The translations under genes and the position numbers were made by a program. Shown one piece after another: positions 40,873 to 53,100 of a stretch of 64,000 bases of DNA (positions are counted from its first letter, which is position 1; each line of letters starts with the position of its first letter). The notes below the pieces were generated by a model. That model saw only the letters and a program-made list of their open reading frames with translations. It was not told where the DNA came from and did no database searches. This DNA is from Jiangella alba (GTDB lineage: Bacteria; Actinomycetota; Actinomycetes; Jiangellales; Jiangellaceae). The stretch spans positions 1,364,001-1,428,000 of the forward strand of contig NZ_FNUC01000004.1 in assembly GCF_900106035.1 (NCBI RefSeq). The letters are read 5' to 3'.

Positions 40873-41955
40873 ATGCCAGTGGAGTTCGGCATCTGGAGGA
40901 TCGACAACGGCCTTGCGCCGGTCGCGTTCAGTCGGCTGGACACCGAGTCGAGACTCGAGAGTCTGCTGGAGCAGGCCGTCTCGATTCTCGGACTCGACAT
41001 CATGGTGTTGGCCCGGCAGGTGCCGACCTCATTCGGTAAGCGGATCGACCTGCTGGCCATCGACGCCGAAGGTGATCTTTACGCTATCGAGCTGAAACGC
41101 GATCGCACGCCGCGCGATGTGGTGGCGCAGGCGCTCGACTACGGGTCCTGGGTCAAGGACCTCGGCCACGTCGACCTCACCGAGTTGTACTCCGAGCGCC
41201 ATCCGGGAGAACAGCTCGAGGTGGCCTTCGAGGAACGGTTCGGCGGTACCTTGCCTGATGCCCTGAACCAGAACCATCACTTGATCATCGTCGCGTCTGA
41301 ACTCGACAACAGCACCGAACGCATCGTCCGGTACCTGTCCACTGACTTCGCGGTTCCCATCAGTGTGCTGTTCTTCCGCTACTACCAGGACGACGGGCGC
41401 GAGTACCTGGCGCGGACCTGGCTCAACGCGCCGACGGAGGCTGACGCTGCCGCCAGCGCGTCACGCCAGTCGAAGAAGACACGTGAGCCGTGGAACGGTC
41501 AGGACTTCTACGTCACCGTGGGAGAGGGCGACCACCGCAACTGGGAGGATCAGCAGGAGCTGGGCTACATCTCAGCCGGCGGCGGTAAGAGGTACTCCAG
41601 TCCGCTCAACCAGCTCTTCGTCGGCGCGCGCGTATTCGCGTACATCCCGGGTCGCGGATATGTTGGCGTCGGCCAGGTGACAGAACCCGCGCAGGCAGTC
41701 ATCGACTTCACGGTCGACGTCGACGGGGAACGGGTGAACCTCTTGGATGTTCCCACTCTGCGTGCTCCGGCTCTGAAGGAACACACGTTGCCAGAGACCA
41801 TGGAGTACGCCGTTCGGGTCCAGTGGATCACGACCGTCCCGCGGGAGCGTGCCATCAAGGAGCAAGGGCTGTTCGCCAATCAGAACAGCGCCTGCAAGCT
41901 GCGCAATCAGTTCACCATCGACCGGCTCACCGCGCGGTTCGGGCTCGATCAGTAG
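40873..41955 (+). CDS. NucS/DUF91-like PD-(D/E)XK nuclease domain protein
   Basis: 360 aa; ATG with GGGAGGGAA upstream. Residues ~20-110 form a DUF91/NucS-like nuclease: LEQAVSILGLDIMVLARQV, then GKRIDLLAIDAEGDLYAIEL-KRDRT with Asp and ExK, and a conserved Gln/Tyr (VAQALDYGSWV). The C-terminal 170 residues (WNGQDFYVTVGEGDHRNWED, GYVGVGQVTEPAQ) are probably a separate nucleic-acid-binding module, possibly EVE/PUA-like. Such stand-alone proteins are often called DUF91 domain proteins. Slightly lower GC than neighbours. Role in repair or defence is inference. Confidence 0.8.
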   Translation: MPVEFGIWRIDNGLAPVAFSRLDTESRLESLLEQAVSILGLDIMVLARQVPTSFGKRIDLLAIDAEGDLYAIELKRDRTPRDVVAQALDYGSWVKDLGHVDLTELYSERHPGEQLEVAFEERFGGTLPDALNQNHHLIIVASELDNSTERIVRYLSTDFAVPISVLFFRYYQDDGREYLARTWLNAPTEADAAASASRQSKKTREPWNGQDFYVTVGEGDHRNWEDQQELGYISAGGGKRYSSPLNQLFVGARVFAYIPGRGYVGVGQVTEPAQAVIDFTVDVDGERVNLLDVPTLRAPALKEHTLPETMEYAVRVQWITTVPRERAIKEQGLFANQNSACKLRNQFTIDRLTARFGLDQ

Positions 41956-41986
41956 CCTGACCGGACCGATCGCTGAGGGAGCCCGC

Positions 41987-42634
41987 ATGGACACCGCCGT
42001 CACCGACCACCTGCTCAGTACCACGCGCGCGGTCCGGCGCAAGCTCGACCTCGACCGCGAGGTCGAGCCCGAGGTCATCACCGCGTGCCTGCGCCTCGCC
42101 GTGCAGGCGCCCACCCCGGGCGCGGCGCAGAGCTGGCGCTGGCTGGTGGTGCGCGACCAGCAGCTGCGCAACCAGCTCGGCGCTCTCTTCCGCGAGGTCG
42201 GCTCCGAGTACATGCGCCGCCGCCGCGAGGCCGCCGGTTCGGCCGCCGAGCAACAGCCGATGAAGCGCATCCTCGAGTCCGGCCAGTACCTCGTCGACGT
42301 CATCGAGCGGGTGCCGGTGTTCGTCATCCCGTGCGTGCAGGGCCGGCCGCACGGCACCAACGCCGCCGACTCCGTGTTCTACGGCGGCATCTTCCCGGCG
42401 GTGTGGAGCTTCCAGCTGGCGCTGCGCTCCCGCGGCCTCGGCTCCACCCTCACGTCGTACCACCTGGTCAAGGAGGCCGAAGCGGCCCGCATCCTCGGCA
42501 TCCCCGACGACGTCACCCAGGTCGGTCTGCTGCCGGTCGCGTACACGACGACGCAGGACTTCAAGCCCGGCACCCGCCAGCCGGTCGAGGACCTCAGCTA
42601 CCTCGACTACTGGGGCGAGCCGCTGGTCTCCTAG
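41987..42634 (+). CDS. Nitroreductase-family FMN enzyme
   Basis: 215 aa; ATG behind GAGGGAG. FMN/NAD(P)H-dependent reductase fold: TTRAVRRKLDLDREVEPEVI, APTPGAAQSWRWLVV (FMN-phosphate region) and late SRGLGSTLTSYHL and GIPDDVTQVGLLPVAY. Reduces nitro or quinone compounds; natural substrate unknown. Its TAG shares the CTAG with the convergent cupin gene, so the ends overlap by 4 bp. Confidence 0.92.
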   Translation: MDTAVTDHLLSTTRAVRRKLDLDREVEPEVITACLRLAVQAPTPGAAQSWRWLVVRDQQLRNQLGALFREVGSEYMRRRREAAGSAAEQQPMKRILESGQYLVDVIERVPVFVIPCVQGRPHGTNAADSVFYGGIFPAVWSFQLALRSRGLGSTLTSYHLVKEAEAARILGIPDDVTQVGLLPVAYTTTQDFKPGTRQPVEDLSYLDYWGEPLVS

Positions 42635-43026
42635 GAGGTCAGCGCTGTGCCGATGGTGCGGGTGATGTGGTCGGGCACCTCGCCCTCGTGGTCGCCGGTG
42701 TTGAGCGTCCCGGCGGGCTCGAACATGAGGATCGAGGCGCCGGCCGACGACGGGCGGTGCTGGAGGCCGCGGGGGACAACGAAGACATCGCCGCGGTGGA
42801 GCGTGACCGAGGTCTCGGGGGCGGCGGCGGGGCGCAGGCCGATGGTGAGTTCGCCGTCGAGGACGAGGAAGAACTCGTCGGTGTCGTCGTGGGCGTGCCA
42901 GACGAACTCGCCGGCCACCTTGGCGATCCGGACGTCGTAGTCGTTGACCCGCGTGACGATGCGCGGGCTCCACAGGTCATCGAACGAGGCGAGGGCGGCG
43001 TCGAGGTTGATGGCGTCGTGACTCAT
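42631..43026 (-). CDS. Cupin-domain protein
   Basis: 131 aa single cupin. Motif 1 is GEFVWHAHDDTDEFFLVLDG (two His, Glu metal ligands) and motif 2 GDVFVVPRGLQHRPSS (His). A short N-terminal helix (AINLDAALASFDDLWSPRIV) precedes it. It could be a small-molecule dioxygenase or isomerase, or bind an effector. Divergent from the GlxA-type regulator (52-bp gap), which probably controls it. Confidence 0.9.
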   Translation of the reverse strand: MSHDAINLDAALASFDDLWSPRIVTRVNDYDVRIAKVAGEFVWHAHDDTDEFFLVLDGELTIGLRPAAAPETSVTLHRGDVFVVPRGLQHRPSSAGASILMFEPAGTLNTGDHEGEVPDHITRTIGTALTS

Positions 43027-43078
43027 GACGTCCAGCCTCGCCGCGGCACAACGGCCCGACGAGTAGTAGAAATGGCGT

Positions 43079-44041
43079 ATGTCGCAAGGATCCTCGCACC
43101 GCGTCGCGCAGATCGTCGCGCCCGGCTCGAACCCGTTCGAGATGGCCATCGGCATGGAGCTGTTCGGCATCACCCGGACGGAGCTGGACGTCGACTGGTA
43201 CGACTTCGTCGCCTGCTCAGCCGGTGACGGGCTGACGGTGCGCGAGGGCCTGTTCACCATGCACTGCCCCGGCACGCTCGACGACGTCGCGACGGCGGAC
43301 ACGGTGATCGCGCCGAACCGGCCCGACCCGGAGGCCGGCTACGGCGACGACGTCCTGGAGGCGCTGCGCGCGGCCGCGGCCAGGGGCGCGCGCATGGTCA
43401 GCTTCTGCACCGGGGCGTTCGCGCTGGCCGACGCCGGTCTGCTCGACGGGCACACGGTGACGACGCACTGGCGCTGGGCCGACCAGTTCCGCCGTCGCTA
43501 CCCCGACATCGACCTGCGGCCGAACGTGCTGTTCGTCGACGACGGCCAGGTGCTGACGGCGGCCGGCAGCGCGGCGGCGATCGACCTGGGGCTGCACATC
43601 ATCCGCGCCGACTTCGGAGCCTCCGTCGCGACGACGGTCAGCCGCCGGCTGGTGTTCCCGGCGCACCGGGAGGGTGGCCAGCAGCAGTTCATCGAGCGGC
43701 CGGTGCCGCGGCCCGGGGAGGCGACGCTGGCCGGCGCGATGGAGTGGGCGACGGCGCACCTCGACCGTCCGCTCACCGTCGCCGAGCTGGCCGGCCGCGC
43801 CGCGATGAGCCCGAGCACGTTCCACCGCCGCTTCCTCGCCCAGACCGGCACGACACCGTTGCGCTGGCTGCACCACGAACGCATCGACCACGCCCGCGCG
43901 CTGCTCGAGACCACCGCCCTGGACGTCGCCGAGATCGCCCGTGCGGCCGGCTTCGGCACCGCCGCCAACCTGCGGCAACACTTCCGCCGGCACACCGGTC
44001 TCGCGCCGACGGCGTACCGGGCCGCGCACGCTGTCGGGTAG
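43079..44041 (+). CDS. GlxA-family AraC-type transcriptional regulator
   Basis: 320 aa. N-terminal DJ-1/PfpI-like amidotransferase domain with nucleophile-elbow Cys (ARMVSFCTGAFALADAGLLDG) and THWRWADQF; C-terminal AraC double HTH (LTVAELAGRAAMSPSTFHRR, then EIARAAGFGTAANLRQHFRR). These regulators usually respond to small metabolites (the named relatives control choline/carnitine or aldehyde genes). Likely target: the divergent cupin gene. Not linked by transcription to the giant protease that follows 151 bp later. Confidence 0.92.
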   Translation: MSQGSSHRVAQIVAPGSNPFEMAIGMELFGITRTELDVDWYDFVACSAGDGLTVREGLFTMHCPGTLDDVATADTVIAPNRPDPEAGYGDDVLEALRAAAARGARMVSFCTGAFALADAGLLDGHTVTTHWRWADQFRRRYPDIDLRPNVLFVDDGQVLTAAGSAAAIDLGLHIIRADFGASVATTVSRRLVFPAHREGGQQQFIERPVPRPGEATLAGAMEWATAHLDRPLTVAELAGRAAMSPSTFHRRFLAQTGTTPLRWLHHERIDHARALLETTALDVAEIARAAGFGTAANLRQHFRRHTGLAPTAYRAAHAVG

Positions 44042-44100
44042 CCGCCACTGGCAGCAACCGGTCACACGATCGTCATCGACCGGTCTTTACATCGCACCTA

Positions 44101-44116
44101 ACTGGTCTATACCGTT
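44101..44116 (+). promoter_or_regulatory. DasR-type (dre-like) GntR operator upstream of the giant subtilase
   Basis: ACTGGTCTATACCGTT agrees at 13 of 16 positions with the DasR responsive element consensus ACTGGTCTAGACCACT and keeps the HutC-type core GT-N-TA-N-AC exactly (GTCTATAC). A perfect 10-bp palindrome ACCAATTGGT lies 15 bp downstream (44131-44140). Both are within 92 bp of the protease start codon. No DasR gene is in the window; regulation by an N-acetylglucosamine-type signal is inferred. Confidence 0.5.
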
Positions 44117-44192
44117 ACGCACCACAATGCACCAATTGGTCCGGATCGTTCGGGCCGTCGAGGTGCTGACTTCGTGGTGAAGGGCGGTCACC

Positions 44193-47100
44193 ATGCCAGT
44201 GCGCACCCTGTTCGGGCGCTCATCCGCGGTGCTCCTGGCGCTGCTGCTGGCCTTGGGGGTGGTGCCGCCGACGGCGATGGCGTCGGCATCACTCCCGGTG
44301 CGGGCGGCAGTCACGAAGGCCGCCGACGCGACTGACGGCGTCCCCGCCGACCTGACCGCCGGCCTGCCGATCGATCCGGCCGGCTTCGGCGCCGGCCCGG
44401 ACACCGACGCCGCGTCCGGTGGCAGCACGGCGGACGGCGAGAGCGCGGCACCGGCGGGCGTCGAGGAGGCCGTCCGCACGGCCGCGGCCGACGGCGGCGC
44501 CGTGCCGGTGATCATCCGGCTGCGCGACCAGGCCGACCTCGCCGCCGTCGCCGAGCGGGCCGACGACGCGGCGACGGCGGCGGCGGAGGACGCGCGGGCG
44601 AGCCTGCGGTCCGCCGGACCCGAGGCGGAACGCGACGTCGCCGAGCGGGCCCGGGCCGCCCGCGCCGAGACCGTCGTCACCGAACTCCAGGACACCGCCG
44701 GCGCGACGCAGCCGGCCGTCCTCGACCTGCTCGCCGGCCGCGGCGCCACCGCCGTCACCCCGTACTGGATCTTCAACGGCATCGCCGCCACGGTCGACGC
44801 CGCGACGCTGGCCGCGCTGGAGGGCCACCCCGACGTCCAGAGCGTCGAGCTGGACGAGGAGATCACCCTCGAGGAGCCGATCGAGCCCGGTCCCGGCGAG
44901 CCGCTGCTGCCGAGCTGGAGCCTGGAGAAGATCCACGCGCCGGACGTCTGGGGCGAGTACGGCGTGCGTGGCGAGGGCGTGGTCGTCGGGATCATGGACG
45001 GCGGCGCGGACGGCGGGCACCCGGCGCTCAGCGCGTCGTGGCGGGGCACGACCGGCGACCCCGCACAGAGCTGGTACGTCCCGACCGGCGAGAACTACCC
45101 GGCGCCCGGTGACGGCGGCGGCCACGGCACGCACGTCACCGGCAGCATCGTCGGCACCGCGCCCGGCGAGCTGACCGGCGTCGCGCCCGGCGCCACCTGG
45201 ATCGCGGCGAAGATCTTCCGCGACTCCGGCAGCACCACCGAGTCGATCATCCACGACGGCTTCCAGTGGATGCTCGCGCCCGGCGGCGACCCGGCCGCCG
45301 CGCCCGACGTCGTGAACAACTCGTGGGGCTCCGACGCCGGTGGCGCGACGACCTTCTGGGACGACGTGGCCGCGTGGGAGGCGGCCGGCATCGTGCCCAT
45401 CTTCGCCAACGGCAACAACGGCCCGGCGCCCGGCACGGTCGGCTCGCCGGGTAGCTTCCCGCACGCCATCGGCATCGGCGCCACCGACGTCAACGACGTG
45501 GTCGCGAGCTTCTCCAGCCGCGGCCCGGCCGTCTGGGACGGCGAGCGATACCGGAAACCGCAGGTCAGCGCTCCCGGCGCGCAGATCCGCTCGACCTGGC
45601 CGCGGGACCTCCCCGACGGCGAGGACGGCTACCACACCATCTCCGGCACCTCGATGGCCACGCCGCACGCCACCGGCGTCGTCGCGCTGATGCTGTCGGC
45701 CAACCCGGACCTGTCCATCGACGACGTCCGCGCGCTGCTCGAGGACACCGCGCGCACCGAGCCGCACATGGGCGACCTGCCGAACGACACCTACGGCGCC
45801 GGCATCGTCGACGCGTTCGCCGCGGTCACGCGGGCGGCCTACTCGGGCACCATCGCCGGGTCGGTCACCGACGGCGACGGCGACCCGCTCGGCGGCGTCA
45901 CGATCACCGCGGGCGGCGACACGACCACGACCGCCGACGACGGCACGTACGCGCTGCCCACGGCGGCCGGCGACCACGACGTGACGGCGGCGGCGTACGG
46001 GTATGTGACGGCGACCGCGCAGGTCACCGTCGCGATCGGCGAGACCACGACGCTCGACCCGCGGCTGGACACCGCCGCGACGCACGCCTTCACCGGCACC
46101 GTCACCGGACCCGGAGGGCCGGTCGCGCACGCCCGCGTCACGCTCGGCGGCACCCCGCTCGACCCCGCGGTCACCGGCGCCGACGGCGGCTTCGGCTTCG
46201 ACGACGTCGCGGCCGGCACGTACACCGTGCGGGTCACCGCCGCCGGCCACCAGCCGCGCACCCACGAACTGACCCTCGACGGCGACGCCCGCCTCGACAT
46301 CGCCCTCGACGCTCTCGACCAGCCCACCGATCCGGGCTGGACGCAGTACCAGAACAACGCCACCCGCAATGGCATGAGCGGCGACGCCCTGGCGGCGGAG
46401 ACCCTGCGGCCGAGCTGGACCGCTGCTGCCGGCAGCGCCGTCACGTTCGCGTCGCCGGTCATCGCCGGCGGCCGGGTGTTCCTCGGCTCCGACGCCGGCC
46501 GGTTGTCCGCCTACGACGCGGGCACCGGCGAGCGGCTGTGGTCGCACCAGACCGGCGACGCGCTGCGGGGTACGCCCGCGGTGGCCGGCGACCTCGTCGT
46601 GACCGGCGGCGGGCTGGACGGCGGGCTCGTCGGGCTCGACGCGGCCACCGGGCAGCAGCGCTGGGCGGTCCCGACACCGGGCCGGCTCACCGTCTACACC
46701 GCGCCGAGCGTCGTCGACGGAGTCGTCTACGCGGCCACCGGCCCGTCGCAGGATCGCGAGGACACCGTGTTCGCGCTGGACGCGGCCACGGGGGAGCAGC
46801 TCTGGGCCACCGACGTGGGCACCTCGGTGTTCGCCGGTCCGGCCGTCGGCGAGGGCCTGGCCATCGTCGGGAACGCCGACGACGGAGAGCTGATCGCGCT
46901 CGACGCGGCCACCGGCGCGGTCCGCTGGACGCTGGCCCGCGAGCGCGACTACTTCATCGGCGGCGCGAGCATCGTCGACGGCACCGTGTTCGTCCCGACG
47001 ACGGACGGCGACGGCGGTGGCAGCCTGCTCGCGGTCGACGCCGCCACCGGCACGCTGCGCTGGGAGGCCGCGACGCACGGCGACGGCCAGGGCAGCACGC

Positions 47101-50100
47101 CCGCCGTCTACGGCGACCTGGTGATCGCCGGGTCGCACGGCCTCGGGCTGGTCGTGGCGTACGACCGCGAGACCGGCGACCAGGTGTGGCAGTACGCGGT
47201 GTCCGGGGCGGTCAGCGCGTCGGTCATGGTCACCGACGACGGGTTCGTGGTCGGCGGCTCGCAGCTGGACTTCCGCATCTGGGCGCTCGACGCGTCGACC
47301 GGCGAACTGGCGTGGGAGGCCACGGCCGGCGGCAACGTGACGACGTCGCCCGCCTACGCCGACGGGCTGCTGGTCAGCGCGGACGTCCGCGGCAGCGTGT
47401 TCGCGTTCCACCCGACCGGCGCCATCCGCGGCACCGCCACCGGGCCGGACGGGCCGGTCGCCGCGACGGTGCGGATCGAGGAGACCGGCGCCGAGACGAC
47501 GGCCGACCCGGACACCGGCGCGTTCGAGCTCACCGAACCGCCCGGCACGTACACCGTCACGGTCGCGTCCTACGGCCTCAGCACGCACACCGAGAGGGTC
47601 GAGCTGGCCGCCGGCGCCACCGTGACGATCGACGCCGCGCTGACCGCCGTCGAGACCGGTGCGGTCGGCGGGATCGTCCACGACGAGGCGGGCGCCGCGC
47701 TGGCCGGCGTCACCGTCACGCTGGCCGGCACCCCGCTCGACCCGGCCACCACCGGCGACGACGGCGGCTACGGGTTCGACGAGGTGGCGGCCGGCACGTA
47801 CACCGTCACGGCCGAGCTGCCCGGCTACGCGCCGCTGCGCCAGCGCGTCACCGTCGCCGCCGGCCAGACCGCGACCGCCGACCTCACGCTGACGAGGTAC
47901 GAGGTGGCCGTCGTCGGCGACGACCGCGGCCGCATCCTCGCCGTCCTCGAGGACCTCGGCTTCGCCGCGCAGGCCACCGACTACGCCGACGTCACCGCGC
48001 GGCCGGGTGACTTCGAGGTGGTCGTGGCGAACGGCGCCGACGGCACCGAGCCGGGCCAGGAGGCGTTCGACGCGTTCCTCGCCGCCACGGACGCCGCCGG
48101 CACCAGCGTCGTCTGGCTGGACCAGTGGTCGCTGGGCTGGGGCGCGATCAACCACCTCATCGACTACACCGGCGACCCGCAGGACGCGCCGGACGAGCTC
48201 AGCGGCAGCGGCCGGGTGTCGCTGCTGCCGACCGCGGAGCACCCGCTGACCGCCGGGCTTCCGCTCGGCGAGCGGACGGAGCTGCTGGTCACGGGCTCGG
48301 CGTGGTCGGCGTTCAGCGGCTACTCCGGCGTGACGGTCGCGGAGCTGCACACCGACGAGACGGGCGCGGCCGGCGGCGGCATCGGCTACGCGCCGCGCGG
48401 CACCGGCAGCGCGCACGTGCTGCTCGGCTCGCTGGCCGCGGCCGCCAGCTGGGGCGTCCCGGACGACGACTGGCTGCCGCCCGCGTTCACCGTCCTCGGC
48501 AACGCGGTGCGCTACGCCGCCGACGCGCGGTTCGGCGCGGTCACCGGCACCGTCTCCGACGAGACCGGCGCGCCGCTCGCGGGCGTCACTGTCGCGGCCG
48601 GCGGGCAGGACGCCACCACCGGCGACGACGGCGGCTACCGGCTGCTGCTCGAACCCGGCGACCACACCGTCCGGTTCACCCGGCCCGGCAGCACACCCGT
48701 CGAGCAGAACGTCACCGTCACCGCGGGCGGCACGCTCACCGTCGACGCGACGCTGGCCGGCTCCGGCCTCGGCGCGATCCGGGGCACCGTCACCAGCGGC
48801 CGCGACGGCGCCCCGGTCGCGGACGCGCAGGTGGCCGTCACCGGCACCGGCCTGACCACCAGCACCGACGCGGCCGGGACGTACGCCCTGGCGGACGTGC
48901 CGGGCGGGACGTACGAGTTGCGGGTGTCGGCCGCCGGGCACTTCACCGCCACCGCCGCCGTCGAGGTCGTCGCCGGTCAGGAGGCCGTCGCGGACGTCGA
49001 GCTGGCGCCGTCGCCGCGGGTCGGCGTCATCGGCGACTACGGCGGTGACGGCATCGTCGCCCTGCTCACCGCGGCGGAGATCGCCGCCGAGCCGATCGCG
49101 TTCTCCGACGCCGCCCGTGTCGGCGAGTTCGACCTCGTCGTGTTCAACGACCCGCCCGACCCGGGCGCCGCGACGTTCCTCGGCTTCCTCGACGCGATGG
49201 ACGCCGCGCAGGTCAGCGGCCTGTTCCCGGACGACCGGTTCAGCTCCGACGGCGGCGTCCGGCTGCTGCGCAAGTACCTCGGCGACCCGGCCGGCACCAC
49301 GCCGATCAGCGACGAGGGCCTGGTCTCGTTCGCGCCGACGCGCCCGGACCACCCGCTGTTCGCCGGCCTGTCCGCGCAGCCGGAGATCCTGCTCGCCGAC
49401 CGGTTCAGCGCCGCCATCGTCGGCTACTCCGGCACGCCGCTCGCGCACACCGTCACCGAGACGGGCGGCGACCGCGGCGTCGGCGCCGCGTTCACCGCGC
49501 GCACCCCGGGCAGCGTCCACCTGCTGCTGTCCGGCCTGGCCGCGACGGTGCTGCAGAGCCCGGCCGAGGACTGGACCGACGAGGGCCGCGCGCTCTACGT
49601 CAACGCCGTGCGCTGGGCCGCCGCGCCCGGGCTGGGCAGCGTCGAGGGCACCGTCCGCGGCGCCGACGGCGTCCCGGTGCCGGCCACGATCGGGGTGGCG
49701 CAGACCGGCCGGACGGTGACCGCCGACGCCGCCGGGGCGTACGTCGTCCCGCTGGAAGCCGGCGACTACACGCTGCGGATCAGCGCGTTCGGCTACAAGC
49801 CGGCCGAGCACGCCGTCACCGTCGCCCGCAACGGCGTCACCACCCTCGACGTCGAGCTGACCCCGGCCGACACCGGGACCATCCGCGGCCGGATCACCGG
49901 CGAGGCGGACATCACCGGCCCGTCGGCGCTGGGCGACCCGATCGCCGGCGCGACGGTCGCGCTGCTCGGCACGTCGCTGACCACCACGACCGCCGACGAC
50001 GGCACGTACGCGCTGGGCCTGGTCGAGCCGGGTGACTACGAGCTCGAGGTGGTCGCCGACGGGCACGTGCGCACGCGCGTGGACGTGACGGTCGAGATCG

Positions 50101-53100
50101 GCGCGGAGACCGCCGCCGACGCCGAGCTGCGGTCGTCGCCGTCGGTCGGTGTGCTGGACGACTACCAGGGCCGGTTGGCCGCGTACCTGACCTACTGGGG
50201 GTACGAGCCACGGGCGCTGACCTGGGCCGACACCGCCGCCGTCGGCGACCTCGACCTCGTGGTCGGCAACTTCGCCTCGTTCTCCGGGTTCGACCCCGGC
50301 GCCGCGGGCTGGGCCGCCTTCGACGACGCGCTGAACCGGGCCAGCGTCCCGGCGATCTGGCTGGACCAGTACGGCCGCGGCGCGTTCCGGTACCTGTCCG
50401 GCTACGACGGCGACCCGGGCGCCGAGGGCGAGGGCCGCGACGACGGCGCCGTCACGGCCTCCGCCGCGGTGCCCGAGCACCCGCTGCTGGCCGGGCTGCC
50501 GGGGACGTTCCCGCTGGTGGAGGCGGACGCGGAGTACTCCTGGTTCGACGACTTCAGCGGCACGACGGTCGCGACGGTTCGCGGCGACGATGGGTCCGGC
50601 GGCGGGCTCGCCGGGGTCCGGCACCGTGGCGCACGGGCGGTCGACGTGCTGCTCGGCACGCTGTCGGTGAGCTCGTACGGCTACCCGGCCTACGGCACGC
50701 AGGCCGGGCTGGCGTGGGCGCCGGAGGCGGAGCGGCTGCTGCGCAACGCGCTCGGCTACGCGCTGGACGGCGAGCGGCTCGGCGCCGAGGTGCGCGGCAC
50801 CCTGACCGACGCCGCCGGCACGGCGCTGACCGGCACCGTCACGGTCGCCGAGACCGGCGAGACGGTGCCGGCGCGGTCCGGCGACGGCAGCTTCGTCGTC
50901 CCGCTGGCCCCGGGCAGGTGGACGCTGCGCGCGGAGAGCTTCGGGCACGTCACGGCGGAGGCGCCGGTCACCGTCGCCGCCGGCCAGGTGCTGACCCGCC
51001 CGATCGCGCTGGCCGCCCGCCCGGCCGGCACCCTCGCGGGAACGGTCGTCGGGCCGGATGGCGCGGCGGTCGGCGGTGCGCGGGTCGAACTGCTCGGCAC
51101 CCCGCTGGCCACGACGACCGCCGCCGACGGCACCTTCACCGTGCCCGGCGTGCCGGCCGACACGTGGACGCTGCGGGTCACGGCCCCCGGGTTCCAGGCG
51201 GCCGAACGGCCGGTCACGGTGCCGGACGGAGCGACGGCGACGGTCGACGTCCGGCTGCGGGCGTCGCTGCCGATCGCCGTCGTGAAGGACCTGTCGGCGT
51301 CGATCACCGGGCTGCTGCAGGGCGAGGGGTACGCCGTCGAGCAGGTCAGCGGCGCGCAACTGGCCGGGCTGGCCGAACGCGTCGGCGACTTCCGGCTGAT
51401 CGTGTTCAACGGCACCGTCCTCACCTCCGAGCGGGCGGCGTTCGGCGCCGTCGCCGACGCCGCCGAGGCGGCCGGGGTGTCGGTGGTCTACGCCGGGCAG
51501 TGGGGCGGGTACGCCATCGGCGCGCTGTCCGGCCTGCGCGGCGACCCGGCCGAGGTGGCGTACGACTTCGTGCCCGAGACGGTCGAGGTCGTGCCGTCGG
51601 CCGCGCACCCGATCTTCGCCGGGTACGCGCCCGGCGAGCCGATCCCGCTGCTGGTCAACCCCGGCGGCAACCAGCAGTACCTGACCTGGTCCGGGTACAG
51701 CGGGACGACCGTGGGGTCGCTGCGCGCCGCCGACGGCACCGCGCTGGGCGACGCGTTCGGCTACCGGTTCACGTCCGGGACCAGCGTCGAGATCCTGCTC
51801 GGCGGGCTCGCTGCCAGCTCCTACGGCCGGCCCGGCGACCGCTGGACCGACGCCGCCGCGGACCTCTATCTCAACGCCGTCGCGTGGGCGACCGAGGCAC
51901 GGCAGGCCCAGGTCACCGGCGTGGTGACGGCGGACGGCGCGCCCGTCGGCGGCGCGACGGTGACGGCGGCCGAGGCCGCGGTCTCGACGACGACGGCCGC
52001 CGACGGCGCGTACGTACTCGGGCTGGCGGCGGGGACGCACACCATCCGGGTCGAGGCGTTCGGGTATGCGCCCGCGACGCAGACCGTCGAGGTCCCGGCG
52101 TCGGGGACGGTCACCCTGGACGTCGCGCTGACGCCGCTGCCGCGGGGGAGCGTCGCCGGCGTGGTCACCTCAGGCGGCGAGCCGGTGGCCGGCGCCGTCC
52201 TCACCGCGACCGGACCGGACGGCTGGACCGCCACCACCGGCGACACTGGCGCCTACACCGTCGACGACCTGCTCGAAGGCGCCTACACGGTGACGGTGAC
52301 CGCTGACGGGCACCTGCCCGCCACCGCGTCCGTCACCGTGACCGCCGACGCCACCGCCACTCTGGACGTCACGCTGGAGCCGCTGGACGTCGGCGTGCTC
52401 GGCGACGTGGGTGGCGCGGTGACCGGCTTCCTGCGTTCGGAGGGTGTGGCGGCCGCGCCGCTGGACTGGACCGTGGCCGCCGGGAGCCTGGACGGCTACG
52501 AGGTGGTCGTGGTGAACGGCGGCGAGCCGGACCGCGCGACCTTCGACGGCATGCTGACCGCGGCCGACGCCGCCGAGACCAGCCTCGTCTTCACCGGCAC
52601 CTGGGGCGTCGGCCAGGGCGGCGTCCGGCTGCTGGAGGCGTACACCGATCGGGTCGTGGTCGGGGCGCACGGCTACGGGGACGGCCCGGTGACGATCACC
52701 GGCTTCGACCCGGCGCACGACCTGTTCGCCGGACTGTCCGACCCGGCGACGCTGATCACCGACGGCGGCTACTACAGCGCGCTGGCCTCGTATGCGGGCC
52801 GGCCGCTGGCGTCGCTGGCGTCACCGGTGGACGGCATCGCCGCCGGGTACGACTGGCGCACCGCCCGCAGCGTCGAGGTCGTGCTGTCCGCGAGCGCCGT
52901 CACCGGCGCCGTCGGGCCGGGACTCGGCTGGACGGACGACGGCGAGCGGCTGCTGCTCAACGCCGTCGACTGGGCCCGCGACGCGACCCTGACGGCGCCC
53001 GGCGCGCCGTCGCTGACCGCGCCCGCCGTCACGGTGACCGGGACGGTCGAGGCGAGCGGCGCCGCCGACTGGCCGTCGACCGTGACGGTGCTGGCCGGCG

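Noticed and set aside
44289-52040. A very long (2583-codon) open frame on the minus strand opposite the subtilase gene
   Set aside because: It is Arg/Gly/Asp-rich, has no domain and mirrors the third-position GC bias of the real gene; the repeats keep it open. Same for the other long opposite-strand frames such as 38147-40690 and 31554-34091.
47900-53000. Regular ~1.1-kb periodicity as a CRISPR or tandem DNA repeat
   Set aside because: The period reflects repeated protein modules in frame with diverged DNA, not short identical repeats.
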